In this document: positions 9,498 through 18,059 of the stretch, piece after piece
How the letters are laid out: each line of letters opens with the position of its first letter
Numbering within the stretch: position 1 is the first letter of the stretch
DNA from: Leptospira perdikensis
GTDB lineage: Bacteria; Spirochaetota; Leptospiria; Leptospirales; Leptospiraceae
Direction of reading: 5' to 3'
NCBI RefSeq assembly: GCF_004769575.1
Contig: NZ_RQGA01000003.1
Location: 1,162,695 to 1,226,694 of the forward strand
Length of the DNA: 64,000 nucleotides
Notes under the pieces: model-generated
Database searches by the model: none
What the model saw: only the letters and a program-made list of their open reading frames with translations
What the model was told of the DNA's origin: nothing
Position numbers and translations under genes: made by a program

Positions 9498-10136
9498 ATG
9501 AAGTGGACTACCAGTGTTATTATCTTATGTTTTACGCTCGGACTTGTGGCTAAAACTACAATGTCTTACAGGGAACGTAAAAAACAATTAGATGGAAAAA
9601 TAACACTGGTTCTTGACATCAAAGAACAGTTGAAGTTAGAACCAGAGATCGGTAAAACTTCGATTGAGGCGATGCGCACACAAGTAGAAGAAACATATCG
9701 CGGTGGCAACCGAGTGGAAATTGAAAAAACTCTTTCCATAGCCGAGGGAGATATCCACGCCACACAAAGGAAACTCTGTTTTCCCATGGAAGAATCTGCA
9801 ACCACACTCTACCAAAAAGCCATGGGACAATGGATTCTCCTTGAAGGGGAAGATAAAACTGGTGCCAAACAATTGGAATGGGACACAAAAGAAAAGATCC
9901 AACGTTATCTTGTGATGGCAAAAACCGAAAAAGATCATGCGAAAGAATACTTTTTGTCTGGAAATTACCAACTATCACTCCATACATACAAACGTTCGCT
10001 AGTTTACAGTCTTATGTCTTTACGATCGCAAAAAGCTGATATTCCTGAAGATTATCAAACTGCAGATTCTGTTTGGGTCCAACCGATTTGGATGGGCGTT
10101 CACAAACAAAAGCAAAACACAATCCAAGAAAACTAA
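9498..10136 (+). CDS. Conserved exported or membrane-anchored protein of unknown function
   Basis: This 212-residue protein starts at the ATG at 9498 ('MKWTTSVIILCFTLGLVAKT'), which gives it a hydrophobic N-terminal segment (residues 4-18) that could be a signal peptide or anchor. The rest is helical and charged, with 'AKEYFLSGNYQLSLHTYKRS' near residue 160, reminiscent of a single TPR-like unit. It lies one base after the stop of the preceding secreted protein gene, so the two form a pair. Function is unknown. Confidence 0.7.
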   Translation: MKWTTSVIILCFTLGLVAKTTMSYRERKKQLDGKITLVLDIKEQLKLEPEIGKTSIEAMRTQVEETYRGGNRVEIEKTLSIAEGDIHATQRKLCFPMEESATTLYQKAMGQWILLEGEDKTGAKQLEWDTKEKIQRYLVMAKTEKDHAKEYFLSGNYQLSLHTYKRSLVYSLMSLRSQKADIPEDYQTADSVWVQPIWMGVHKQKQNTIQEN

Positions 10137-10181
10137 AATTTCGATTTTCACTGATATCAAATTCCAAAGAATGACTGCTTA

Positions 10182-11345
10182 GTGAAGTTTGAATCACTCT
10201 ATCGTCATTTTCTGCTGACAAGAGCCACCCACCTTCCCGTCATTTCGGAAGAGGGTGAGTTGTTAGGTCTACTTTCCAAAGATCGTGTACACCGTGAGTT
10301 GTCAGATTTGGGAAGGGAAAGGGAAGATCTTGATCAAATTCCTTTGGACATTCTCGAAACGGAACTTCACGAAAACTTACTTTTGTATTTTAAAGAATCC
10401 ACACAAATCCCTGTCATTGGTTTGGATGGAGAAAAAAAAGACAATTGGGACAAACCTAGATTCCTTGCCGCCTTTACTAAATTAGATTCTACACAGATAC
10501 GTGATCCAAAATTAGAAGAAATCGAATCCAAACTCGAAAAGAAAAAAGAAAACGCTGACTCTGTCCAATGGTTTATGGAACTCATTCTTTCTCATTTCCC
10601 AGACGGACTTCTTGCTACGGATGTAACTGGCTCCACTGTTTTTTATAACGAAACCTTTGAAAATCATATCCTCACCAAATCCTTGTTTCGTGATTCACTT
10701 CAGTTTGCGGAAAAATACCTTCACAATCTAAATCGAGAAGTGCTCGCAACCTATCTCAAAGATCATGATATGAGTTTAGGAAAGGATGCTGATACAAGTG
10801 TCCTTTATACCAATATCACCGAACTGAAAGTCACTCTGCGCATTGTTACTTTAAAAAAAGAGAAAAAGGTATTTGGGTTTTTATATCATTTTTCACCTTC
10901 ATCGTTTGCACATCCTTCAGGGGATGGAGATTTGGAATTCCCAAATTTAGGAGATGCTTTCCGTTCCAAACTTCCTCTGGAATCAGTTTTGGAAGAAATG
11001 GAAGCACATTACATCCATAAGTCGCTCGGAAGAAATTCAAACAATATCTCACATACTGCCTCAGAACTTGGGGTTCCGAGAACTACCTTACAAAATAGAA
11101 TTCGTTTTTTGAAACTCGCAGAACGATTTCGAAATGAATCCAAAGGGAAAGTGGTGATCCCAAGAAAACGCTCGGAAAAACCGGATCCAAAACCCCAAAA
11201 GGCAATAGAAAAGGCTAAACCGCTTCCTTCTAAAAAGAATAAGGCTGTGAAGAAACCGGGAAAATCTTTGAAATCGCAAGGCCCGGCGAAGAAACAGAGT
11301 AAAAATCAAAGGCCAGCTGGAAAAAAGACAAAAAAAAGACGTTGA
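10182..11345 (+). CDS. CBS-like/PAS/Fis-type regulator with lysine-rich tail
   Basis: The protein has 387 residues from a GTG start. Residues 1-100 resemble a pair of CBS motifs ('THLPVISEEGELLGLLSKDR' and 'STQIPVIGLDGEKKDNW'). Residues about 120-240 look like a PAS domain ('FPDGLLATDVTGSTVFYNET'). Residues about 265-315 form a Fis/NtrC C-terminal helix-turn-helix ('NNISHTASELGVPRTTLQNR'). The last 65 residues are almost all Lys, Pro, Arg and Gln. No AAA+ sigma-54 activation domain is present, so it is not a classic enhancer-binding protein. It likely binds DNA in response to a small ligand. It precedes rho. Confidence 0.75.
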   Translation: MKFESLYRHFLLTRATHLPVISEEGELLGLLSKDRVHRELSDLGREREDLDQIPLDILETELHENLLLYFKESTQIPVIGLDGEKKDNWDKPRFLAAFTKLDSTQIRDPKLEEIESKLEKKKENADSVQWFMELILSHFPDGLLATDVTGSTVFYNETFENHILTKSLFRDSLQFAEKYLHNLNREVLATYLKDHDMSLGKDADTSVLYTNITELKVTLRIVTLKKEKKVFGFLYHFSPSSFAHPSGDGDLEFPNLGDAFRSKLPLESVLEEMEAHYIHKSLGRNSNNISHTASELGVPRTTLQNRIRFLKLAERFRNESKGKVVIPRKRSEKPDPKPQKAIEKAKPLPSKKNKAVKKPGKSLKSQGPAKKQSKNQRPAGKKTKKRR

Positions 11346-11485
11346 CGAAAATCAGGGAAAAACGATTTTTTCATTACCGTTTGAGAAAACACCTCCGCAC
11401 TTCGCTGTTTCCCTTGCATACTTAACTTGCACAAATGGTTTCCCTAATTTAATCAAATACTCTAACAATCAATGTAGAACAATCT

Positions 11486-12889
11486 ATGGCATCACGCAAA
11501 CAAGAAGAAATCCAAGTTAACCCTCCCGAAGAACCAACCGAATATACCAATGGCATTATGGACCAAGAAGATGGTTCCGAACCACCAAAACAATTTAAGA
11601 AGAAAAAGAGCCGATATGAAGGCCCTGTTCCTCCTCCTCTCGATCTAGTAGAACTAAAGAAAAAAAACATCAACGAACTTGCTGACCTTGCCAAGGGTTT
11701 AGGGGTGGAAAACACCCATGGACTGAAGAAACAAAATTTGATGTTTGCTCTTCTCCAGGCACAAACCGAAAAAGACGGCCAAGTACATGCTGCTGGAGTT
11801 ATGGAAAGGTTACCAGATGGTTACGGTTTTCTCCGATCACCTGACTACAATTATGTGCCAGGTCCAGATGATATTTATGTATCACCCTCTCAAATTAAAC
11901 TATTTGGACTTCGGACTGGAGATACAGTCACTGGTTTGATTCGACCACCAAAAGAAGCAGAACGATTTTTTGCTATGCTCCGAGTGGAATCCATTAACGG
12001 TTTTCCGGTAGAAGTGGCTCAAAAAAGAAATTTATTTGATAACCTAACACCTCTTTATCCAGACGAAAGAATCAATATGGAGTTTGACCCAAGCCATTTG
12101 GACACTCGTGTGATTGATCTTATGTGTCCGATTGGAAAAGGGCAAAGAGCTCTCATTGTGGCACCACCTAGAACGGGTAAGACGGTTCTCATGCAATCGA
12201 TTGCCAATGCGATCACGAGAAACCACCCAGAAATTTTTCTTATTGTATTACTCATTGATGAACGTCCGGAAGAAGTAACCGACATGGCTCGTCATGTGAA
12301 AGGTGAGGTTGTGAGTTCCACTTTTGATGAACCAGCACAACGCCATGTCCAAGTAGCAGAGATGGTCATCGAAAAAGCAAAACGACTTGTGGAACATGGA
12401 AAGGATGTGGTCATCCTACTTGACTCCATCACAAGGCTTGCTCGTGCTTACAACCAAGTAGTGCCAACATCTGGGAAAATCCTTTCCGGTGGTGTGGATT
12501 CCAATGCCCTCCATAAACCAAAACGTTTTTTTGGAGCTGCAAGGAATATCGAAGAGGGTGGGTCACTCACCATCATCGCCACAGCCCTCATTGACACTGG
12601 TTCCCGAATGGACGAGGTAATTTTTGAGGAATTTAAGGGAACGGGAAATATGGAAATCCATTTGGACAGAAAACTCGCGGACAAACGAATTTTCCCCGCC
12701 ATAGACATTAACCGCTCCGGAACGAGAAAAGAGGAACTCCTACTTCCACAAGATACCCTCACTCGTGTCTTTATCCTCCGAAAAGTACTTTCTCCTATGA
12801 GTATCACCGAAAGTATGGAACTATTGATTGAAAAAATGCGTGGCGCGAAGACCAACGACCAATTCCTCGCCAGCATGAATACGAACTAG
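11486..12889 (+). CDS. rho: Transcription termination factor Rho
   Basis: The 467-residue protein is the hexameric RNA helicase of factor-dependent termination. An N-terminal extension of about 45 charged residues precedes the Rho N-domain ('[14 protein letters not shown]'), then the cold-shock RNA-binding domain ('[10 protein letters not shown]', '[10 protein letters not shown]'), the Walker A loop '[13 protein letters not shown]', '[16 protein letters not shown]', Walker B '[16 protein letters not shown]', and the '[20 protein letters not shown]' secondary RNA site. All key motifs are intact. It is followed after 10 bp by rpmE, probably in one transcript. Confidence 0.97.
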   Translation: MASRKQEEIQVNPPEEPTEYTNGIMDQEDGSEPPKQFKKKKSRYEGPVPPPLDLVELKKKNINELADLAKGLGVENTHGLKKQNLMFALLQAQTEKDGQVHAAGVMERLPDGYGFLRSPDYNYVPGPDDIYVSPSQIKLFGLRTGDTVTGLIRPPKEAERFFAMLRVESINGFPVEVAQKRNLFDNLTPLYPDERINMEFDPSHLDTRVIDLMCPIGKGQRALIVAPPRTGKTVLMQSIANAITRNHPEIFLIVLLIDERPEEVTDMARHVKGEVVSSTFDEPAQRHVQVAEMVIEKAKRLVEHGKDVVILLDSITRLARAYNQVVPTSGKILSGGVDSNALHKPKRFFGAARNIEEGGSLTIIATALIDTGSRMDEVIFEEFKGTGNMEIHLDRKLADKRIFPAIDINRSGTRKEELLLPQDTLTRVFILRKVLSPMSITESMELLIEKMRGAKTNDQFLASMNTN

Positions 12890-12899
12890 AAGGGCCACC

Positions 12900-13100
12900 A
12901 TGAAAACTGACATACATCCAAAATACGTTGCTTCAAAAATCAAATGTGCTTGCGGTACTGTGATCGAAACAAGATCCACTGCCGGGGATATCAGTGTGGA
13001 AATTTGTTCCAACTGCCACCCTTTCTTTACCGGAAAATCCAAATTAGTGGATACAACTGGTCGAGTAGACAAGTTCAAGAAAAAATACAAAATGAAGTAA
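12900..13100 (+). CDS. rpmE: 50S ribosomal protein L31 (zinc-binding form)
   Basis: This 66-residue protein begins 'MKTDIHPKY' and keeps the four zinc-binding cysteines C16, C18, C36 and C39 ('KCACGT' and '[13 protein letters not shown]'), the C-plus form of L31. It is a large-subunit protein at the subunit interface. Its position right after rho is common among bacteria. GC-rich repeats (GAGGC and GCCTC) follow the stop at about 13100-13115 but lack a T-run. Confidence 0.97.
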   Translation: MKTDIHPKYVASKIKCACGTVIETRSTAGDISVEICSNCHPFFTGKSKLVDTTGRVDKFKKKYKMK

Positions 13101-13147
13101 GAGGCAGGCGCCTCACATCCGTCTAATCTATAACGGGGGAACAACTC

Positions 13148-13942
13148 ATGGCAGTAATGGACTTTGCTCGCTACAAAGAAATCAACGACCAAAGGATGAA
13201 TTACCGTGAGATGGAAGACGCAACAGTCGTCTCCTATTACCGCAACACGGGTTGCGGGGACGGATATCGAATTTATTTAAAGTTAAACGATGAGTCTGTT
13301 GTGGAAGATGCAAGTTATACCACAACCGGCTGTGGGTTCGGAATTGTGGCCTTGGCCATGGCAACCGAATACGCAAAGGGTAAGTCCCTTTTGGAACTCA
13401 AAAACTTAACCCCCGAAACCTTAGAGACTCTGTTTGAGTTTCCTGAAAGAAGAAAAAACTACCCGGAATCTGCTGTAGCTGCTTTGAAAAAAGCTGTGGA
13501 AGATTATGAATCAGGGCAGGGTGTTCCGAAAGAAAACCGAATTACAAAATCCCAGACTATGGAACTTCTCCACAATCAAGGTCACCTTCGAGAAGCTAAG
13601 TTATCTAGCGTTATGTTAGAGAAAGAGAAGTTAGATGGTGTGGACTTTAGTGGAGCGGATCTCCACAATGCCTTCCTTCAAAATTCTAGTTTTGTGGGAG
13701 CTAACTTTCAAGGTGCAAACTTGAAGGCTTCTTTTTTTAATGGAGCGGATCTAAGAAATGCCAATTTTCGCGGAGCTGACTTACGGTTCGCCAAACTTGC
13801 TTCTGCTAAAATTGAAGGTGCTGATTTTACTGACGCTATTTATGATATTGGAACGCGAGTGGACCACAGCCAAATGTACATCTTTGATGTCATGAAAAAG
13901 GCGGGTAAGGACCTCTACTTGAAAAAAGAGGATGGGGAATGA
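13148..13942 (+). CDS. IscU/NifU-N-like domain fused to pentapeptide repeats
   Basis: The protein has 264 residues. Residues about 20-120 match the iron-sulphur scaffold fold: 'NTGCGDGYRIYLKLNDES' with C36 and D38, and 'ASYTTTGCGFGIVALAMATE' with C62. The expected third cysteine (HCSxLA in IscU) is replaced by 'NYPESAVAALKKAVEDY', so the normal three-Cys site is incomplete. Residues about 155-235 are pentapeptide repeats of the A(D/N)LxxAxF type ('FSGADLHNAFLQNSSFVGAN'), forming a right-handed beta helix. A GGGGG site precedes the ATG. It may bind or carry metal, or act as a protein-interaction partner; function is not known. It overlaps the next gene by 4 bp. Confidence 0.82.
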   Translation: MAVMDFARYKEINDQRMNYREMEDATVVSYYRNTGCGDGYRIYLKLNDESVVEDASYTTTGCGFGIVALAMATEYAKGKSLLELKNLTPETLETLFEFPERRKNYPESAVAALKKAVEDYESGQGVPKENRITKSQTMELLHNQGHLREAKLSSVMLEKEKLDGVDFSGADLHNAFLQNSSFVGANFQGANLKASFFNGADLRNANFRGADLRFAKLASAKIEGADFTDAIYDIGTRVDHSQMYIFDVMKKAGKDLYLKKEDGE

Positions 13943-14127
13943 AGCCAGGCGATAAAGCAAAGCTCATCAAACCAACATTCTTAAACAAAGGGATTTTTAT
14001 TTTTACTGGGTCTACGGTAGAAATTAAAGAAATCCAATCGGATAAGGCCATTGTTGTTTATAATGATAAAGAAGGATATCCACACGATTTAGAGATGAAT
14101 CTAACGGATTTGACCCCGCTTTCCTAA
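13939..14127 (+). CDS. Small hypothetical protein, 62 aa
   Basis: This 62-residue protein starts inside the stop codon of the IscU/pentapeptide gene (ATGA overlap), which supports coupled translation. The sequence 'MKPGDKAKLIKPTFLNKGIF' followed by short beta-strand-like segments suggests a small beta barrel of the SH3/KOW kind. No cysteines are present, so it is not itself a cluster carrier. It may be a partner of the fusion protein; this is inferred only from the overlap. Confidence 0.62.
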   Translation: MKPGDKAKLIKPTFLNKGIFIFTGSTVEIKEIQSDKAIVVYNDKEGYPHDLEMNLTDLTPLS

Positions 14128-14138
14128 ACCCGATTTTC

Positions 14139-14166
14139 TTGACACAAATCCAGAGAATCGTAACGT
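14139..14166 (+). promoter_or_regulatory. Candidate sigma-70 promoter for the STAS gene
   Basis: A perfect -35 box TTGACA (14139-14144) is followed, 16 bp later, by TAACGT (14161-14166), a weak -10. The start codon of the STAS gene is at 14182, which would leave a very short leader. Sequence match only. Confidence 0.35.
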
Positions 14167-14181
14167 ATTGTTAATCCAACT

Positions 14182-14541
14182 ATGTTGATTCTAAGCCACC
14201 GTCTGGAAAATCACCTGCTTCTATCGATCCAAAGGGATGTCCTGATGGAAAACTCAAGAGAGTTTTACCAAGAGTTTGAGAAGGCAATAGAAAGTCAGAA
14301 TTTTGGAAAATTGACTATGGATTTCCATTCTGTAAAGTTTTTGGACTCGAGTGGGATTGGAGCTGTCATTAAGGCTTCATCGGCCTTGCACAATCGTGGT
14401 GTTGAAATCTTCGTCACCAACCTAAATAAAAACCTAAATTCCGTGTTCCGTCTTTCTGGACTCAACCATATTCTATCCATTTTAACATTGGATGAATACC
14501 TTTCTAAATTTCCAGAGTTTCAAAAAACTCTCGAGGTATAA
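14182..14541 (+). CDS. STAS-domain anti-sigma factor antagonist (SpoIIAA/RsbV-like)
   Basis: The 119-residue protein is a single STAS domain. The phosphorylation loop 'VKFLDSSGIGAVIKAS' (DSSG, residues about 50-65) is intact; in this family the serine is phosphorylated by an anti-sigma kinase and released by a SpoIIE-type PP2C phosphatase. Two such phosphatases are encoded elsewhere in this window, though no RsbW-type kinase is seen. It lies 5 bp upstream of a lipoprotein gene. Confidence 0.9.
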   Translation: MLILSHRLENHLLLSIQRDVLMENSREFYQEFEKAIESQNFGKLTMDFHSVKFLDSSGIGAVIKASSALHNRGVEIFVTNLNKNLNSVFRLSGLNHILSILTLDEYLSKFPEFQKTLEV

Positions 14542-14546
14542 GCGTA

Positions 14547-15311
14547 ATGAAACTCTATCGAATTTTTTCTCTTTTGATTCTCTCCATCACTTTGAATTCC
14601 TGTGCTACCGGTGTAAAGAGTCGCTCTTTACTTTTTCGTAGCAATGAGTTTGCGATTTATACAGTAAACCGAGACAAAATCAATCTAAAGTCAGAAACTT
14701 CTGTTTCCAAAACTTTCGCACATCCTGTGGAACTAACAGAAGATAAAGTTTTGGATTTACTAGGGAACATTCGATTTCGAGAAGAAAGTTCTTACGGGGA
14801 TGTAAACAGATATGTCTTTGAAGAAAAAGAAATCAAAGAATTTGCATTGGATTTGGTTGACGGCCTACAAAAATTAAAGCCAGACCAATTACTCCTTGTT
14901 ATCTCAAAATACAATCCAGTTCGTTCCGTTGTTTCTCATTATGCGAGAACTGGGTTTTATATTTGGTCTTCCGAAACCTCCATTGAAATTTTATTTGGGG
15001 AACTCCAAAAAGAAGTTACCTATGATGAACAAGGGAATTATTACGATTGGTCCAATATCCCTGACATCCCTTTTGAACATTTCCCTCAGTCCACATACAT
15101 TTTACAAGGCCAAGGATTTTCTTTTAAGAAAGTTTCCGGATTTCGCAATAAACACTGGTTGGTTTTTGATAAAACTGATTTGGCAAAGCTGAAGTTTGAG
15201 AAACGAAAGAAAACCACGATTCCTGAGGTAACAAACTCTGTTGACGCAGATCTGAAACCTGAAAAAAAAATCTCTAGAGATGAAGAAGAGGGGATTGTAA
15301 ACGAAGAATAA
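14547..15311 (+). CDS. Lipoprotein of unknown function
   Basis: The 254-residue protein has a lipoprotein signal: 'MKLYRIFSLLILSITLNSC' with a probable lipid-modified cysteine at residue 19. The mature part includes 'QLLLVISKYNPVRSVVSHYA' and 'YYDWSNIPDIPFEHFPQSTY', with a Lys/Glu-rich tail. It is read in the same direction as the STAS gene 5 bp upstream and ends 9 bp from the convergent FapA-family gene. No domain recognised. Confidence 0.75.
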   Translation: MKLYRIFSLLILSITLNSCATGVKSRSLLFRSNEFAIYTVNRDKINLKSETSVSKTFAHPVELTEDKVLDLLGNIRFREESSYGDVNRYVFEEKEIKEFALDLVDGLQKLKPDQLLLVISKYNPVRSVVSHYARTGFYIWSSETSIEILFGELQKEVTYDEQGNYYDWSNIPDIPFEHFPQSTYILQGQGFSFKKVSGFRNKHWLVFDKTDLAKLKFEKRKKTTIPEVTNSVDADLKPEKKISRDEEEGIVNEE

Positions 15312-15320
15312 ATTCTTTGT

Positions 15321-16991
15321 TTAGTCTTCTTTTCTGATAACTGTTCTTTCTGTTTGGATACTTCCGTCAGTTCCTAAGTAGAAATGTGTTTTCCCTACGA
15401 GAGAATTGATTCCCAATCGATAGTTTTTTCCTGCCCCAAAACTTAAGTCCACTCCAGGAAATACTTCTCTTTCCACATCCACAAAAGCATCTGGATTTGG
15501 TTCATAAGAACCAAGGGCTGTTTCAAATTGTTTGGCTTCTGTTTCCAAAACTTTGGTAAACTTTTCGTTCGCATCTTTAAGTTTGGTGATGGTTTCTTTT
15601 TCTTCCAAAGTCAGTTCTTTTTTTTGGCTTTTTTCTACAAGTTTTGTGAGGGTTAGTTGGACTTTGTGAAGAGTGATTTCTTTATCTGCGATTTCTTTTT
15701 TCATTCGGTTGAGTTCATCGAGTAACTCTGGCGGAGTTCCAATGGCAACTTTGGTTTTGGTTTCCACAACGGCTCCGAGTTTTGCGCAAGTGAGTGAGTT
15801 ACCGGCAATGACAGTTCCGCCAATGACTTCTCCTCTCCCTCCCACTACACGAATGAAATCTTTGGCCGAAATTTCAGAATGCATGACTGCCTCTTCCACA
15901 AAGATACTTCCTTGGGCGGTGAGTTTTCCTTGTTCTACAAATTTGGCGTAAATATTACCTTCTGATTCAATATACCCTTCACCGCGTCCCATAAATCCGC
16001 CTGATAAAACAATGTCACCTTTGGCTTTGAGAAATGCTTTTCCCACCGAATTACGAATGATGATACTTCCGCTTGTGGTTAAGGAAAATCCATCTCCGAT
16101 TTTTTCTTCCACGATGATTGTTCCTGGAAAATCAATATTACCGGTGGAATAGTCTACTGCCTCCAGTTGAATCACTTCATCTACTTTGATTTCCATGGCC
16201 GCAGAAAGAACGGGCCGCCCTGCAATTTTAGCGTACAGTTTGTCCTCTTTCAGTTCTACGTTAGGTCCCAAATTCCACTCGACAGATTTTTCCTCTTGGT
16301 AAGGAAGAATAGATCCATTCACAGTTTTTCCAAACTCACCTTTTTTTGGTGGGATTCGTTCTGCGATTAAGTCACCGGGTTTAACCGATTGGATCACTCC
16401 TATATTTTTATAATCAATTCGTCCATGTTCGTCTTCTTCTAACTGAGGTTTGTTGTCAGAACGAAAATGGATTTTGATTTCTCCATCTTTTCCAGGAATC
16501 GGAGGGAATCCTTTGGCAATTGTATATGGTAGAAAAAAATCGGGGTTTTTGATTTGTTTTTGAATGACAACATCGATGATACCAACGGAAATTCCAACCG
16601 ACGCAATTTGTTCACGTAACTGGTATTCTGTGAGGAGGGCTCCACCATGTTTTGGTGGGTGGAGAACCATTTTAGCCTCCATGTGATCTTCAGAGATAAT
16701 AATGTCTGCATAAGAGTTTACAGGATCCCCTTTGGACCAAGTTCCAATTTCTACAGGTCTGTTTTCTGCAAGAGCTACTGCTTTTTTGATTTGTTCCTGG
16801 TTGTAACCTTCTACACCAAAGAGTTGGACTCTTGCGAGTACGTCTTTATAATCGACTTTTTTTCCTTTGGCTCCAGGTTTGGTGATCTTTAATACAGCTT
16901 TACCAGCGGAATTTTCGATTTGGAAATATCCATTTTCTGAAGCTTCTAAATCTTGAAGGATTCTATCGGTATATGAGTCTGGGCCTGGCAT
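15321..16991 (-). CDS. FapA family protein (DUF342)
   Basis: The 556-residue protein has an N-terminal extension, then the repetitive beta-helix core typical of DUF342/FapA: 'QSVKPGDLIAERIPPKKGEF', 'GTIIVEEKIGDGFSLTTSGS', 'AKGDIVLSGGFMGRGEGYIE' and 'SAKDFIRVVGGRGEVIGGTV'. A coiled coil follows ('LLDELNRMKKEIADKEITLH' onward, about residues 425-490). Members polymerise or form scaffold-like structures and are often linked to envelope or chemosensory roles, but the exact role is unknown. It starts directly after the stop of the glycosyltransferase gene with no gap and no obvious ribosome site, suggesting coupling. Confidence 0.88.
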   Translation of the reverse strand: MPGPDSYTDRILQDLEASENGYFQIENSAGKAVLKITKPGAKGKKVDYKDVLARVQLFGVEGYNQEQIKKAVALAENRPVEIGTWSKGDPVNSYADIIISEDHMEAKMVLHPPKHGGALLTEYQLREQIASVGISVGIIDVVIQKQIKNPDFFLPYTIAKGFPPIPGKDGEIKIHFRSDNKPQLEEDEHGRIDYKNIGVIQSVKPGDLIAERIPPKKGEFGKTVNGSILPYQEEKSVEWNLGPNVELKEDKLYAKIAGRPVLSAAMEIKVDEVIQLEAVDYSTGNIDFPGTIIVEEKIGDGFSLTTSGSIIIRNSVGKAFLKAKGDIVLSGGFMGRGEGYIESEGNIYAKFVEQGKLTAQGSIFVEEAVMHSEISAKDFIRVVGGRGEVIGGTVIAGNSLTCAKLGAVVETKTKVAIGTPPELLDELNRMKKEIADKEITLHKVQLTLTKLVEKSQKKELTLEEKETITKLKDANEKFTKVLETEAKQFETALGSYEPNPDAFVDVEREVFPGVDLSFGAGKNYRLGINSLVGKTHFYLGTDGSIQTERTVIRKED

Positions 16992-18059
16992 TTAATTGTA
17001 TTCTAATAAATGAGAAACGACGTCTTCCTCTCCATCTGTTTTTAATTCTAACTTGGGAGTCATTCCGTCGATTGTATTAATTAGAGTCAGCACTTCCCCA
17101 AATTGACAAGAAATTATTCGGGGCAGGTCAATATATGCCGAACGAAAGTGAAGATCGAGTGCACTAACCAAATGTAAATACTCGCTAAAATCTCCACGAT
17201 CCGTATAAAGAATAGGAGTTTTGGCATAATAACATTCCGCTAAAATTCCATAACCAGGTTTTGTACAAACAAAATCACAGGCTGCGACTAAATCTGGGTA
17301 ATGTGATACCTCAGGAATGAGGATTCCGTCCGTTTGAATTCCTGGAACTCCATAAGCAACCAACTGGATGGATGGGGGAAGGTTCTTTGTTTGTAATTTG
17401 GTTCCTTCTAAACCGTAAGCCCCAAAAGATAAAAGAATATAGGTAGTATCGTCTTTGAATCCAAATTTTTGTCTGGCTTGAAGTTTAGACAGATTTGGTT
17501 TTCTTCCCACAAGACCAATGTTAGTTTTATCTAGGAACGCAGGTGTTGGACAATAAAAAGGTAGGATTAGAGCTTCGGTCGCAAAACCGTATTCCACTTC
17601 GATTTGGTCACTTAAGTTTCCGAAATAAGAATCGTCTTTGGCATAATTTTTATAAATAAAATCCCAAGTAAAGTTCCCGATAAAAACACTGGGGATCCCC
17701 ACTTCTAAGGCAATGGTGATGGGAAAAGAAGAACAGTCCGTTACAATGAGTGAGATTTTATTTTTTTTGCAGTATTCTGTTTCTTCTCTCAGGAGTTTTG
17801 TTTTGGTTTTTTCAAACTCTTGAAGTTCTTCTTTGGTAGTTTGTAAGTCAATAGAGAGAGAGTTCTTTTGTGAAACTCCAACATCAAGTTTCAAGTTTTT
17901 TGTTTTTAGTTTGGGATGTGTAAAATCTAAAAAAGGAATTCTTGTGCTGACTAAATGAATTTCTTCAATGAATTCTTCTCTAAGTAAACGTTTTATGATA
18001 TTTCCTGAACGACTGATATGGCCAAACCCATGGCCAGAGATATAAAAATAAATTTTCAT
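16992..18059 (-). CDS. MurG-like glycosyltransferase (GT28-type fold)
   Basis: The 355-residue protein begins 'MKIYFYISGHGFGHISRSGN'; the GHGxGHxxR loop is the N-terminal signature of MurG/UGT-like GT-B enzymes. A second conserved region 'LVAACDFVCTKPGYGILAEC' near residue 265 corresponds to the nucleotide-sugar site (KxGxGxxxE-like). Donor and acceptor are unknown. I chose the start at 18057-18059 because it overlaps the upstream RNA methyltransferase stop by 4 bp; a longer frame would extend deeply into that gene. Confidence 0.85.
   Translation of the reverse strand: MKIYFYISGHGFGHISRSGNIIKRLLREEFIEEIHLVSTRIPFLDFTHPKLKTKNLKLDVGVSQKNSLSIDLQTTKEELQEFEKTKTKLLREETEYCKKNKISLIVTDCSSFPITIALEVGIPSVFIGNFTWDFIYKNYAKDDSYFGNLSDQIEVEYGFATEALILPFYCPTPAFLDKTNIGLVGRKPNLSKLQARQKFGFKDDTTYILLSFGAYGLEGTKLQTKNLPPSIQLVAYGVPGIQTDGILIPEVSHYPDLVAACDFVCTKPGYGILAECYYAKTPILYTDRGDFSEYLHLVSALDLHFRSAYIDLPRIISCQFGEVLTLINTIDGMTPKLELKTDGEEDVVSHLLEYN

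Noticed and set aside
13101..13120. GC-rich inverted repeat after rpmE as a terminator
   Set aside because: The 5-bp stem has no T-run, and the next gene on the same strand starts shortly after.
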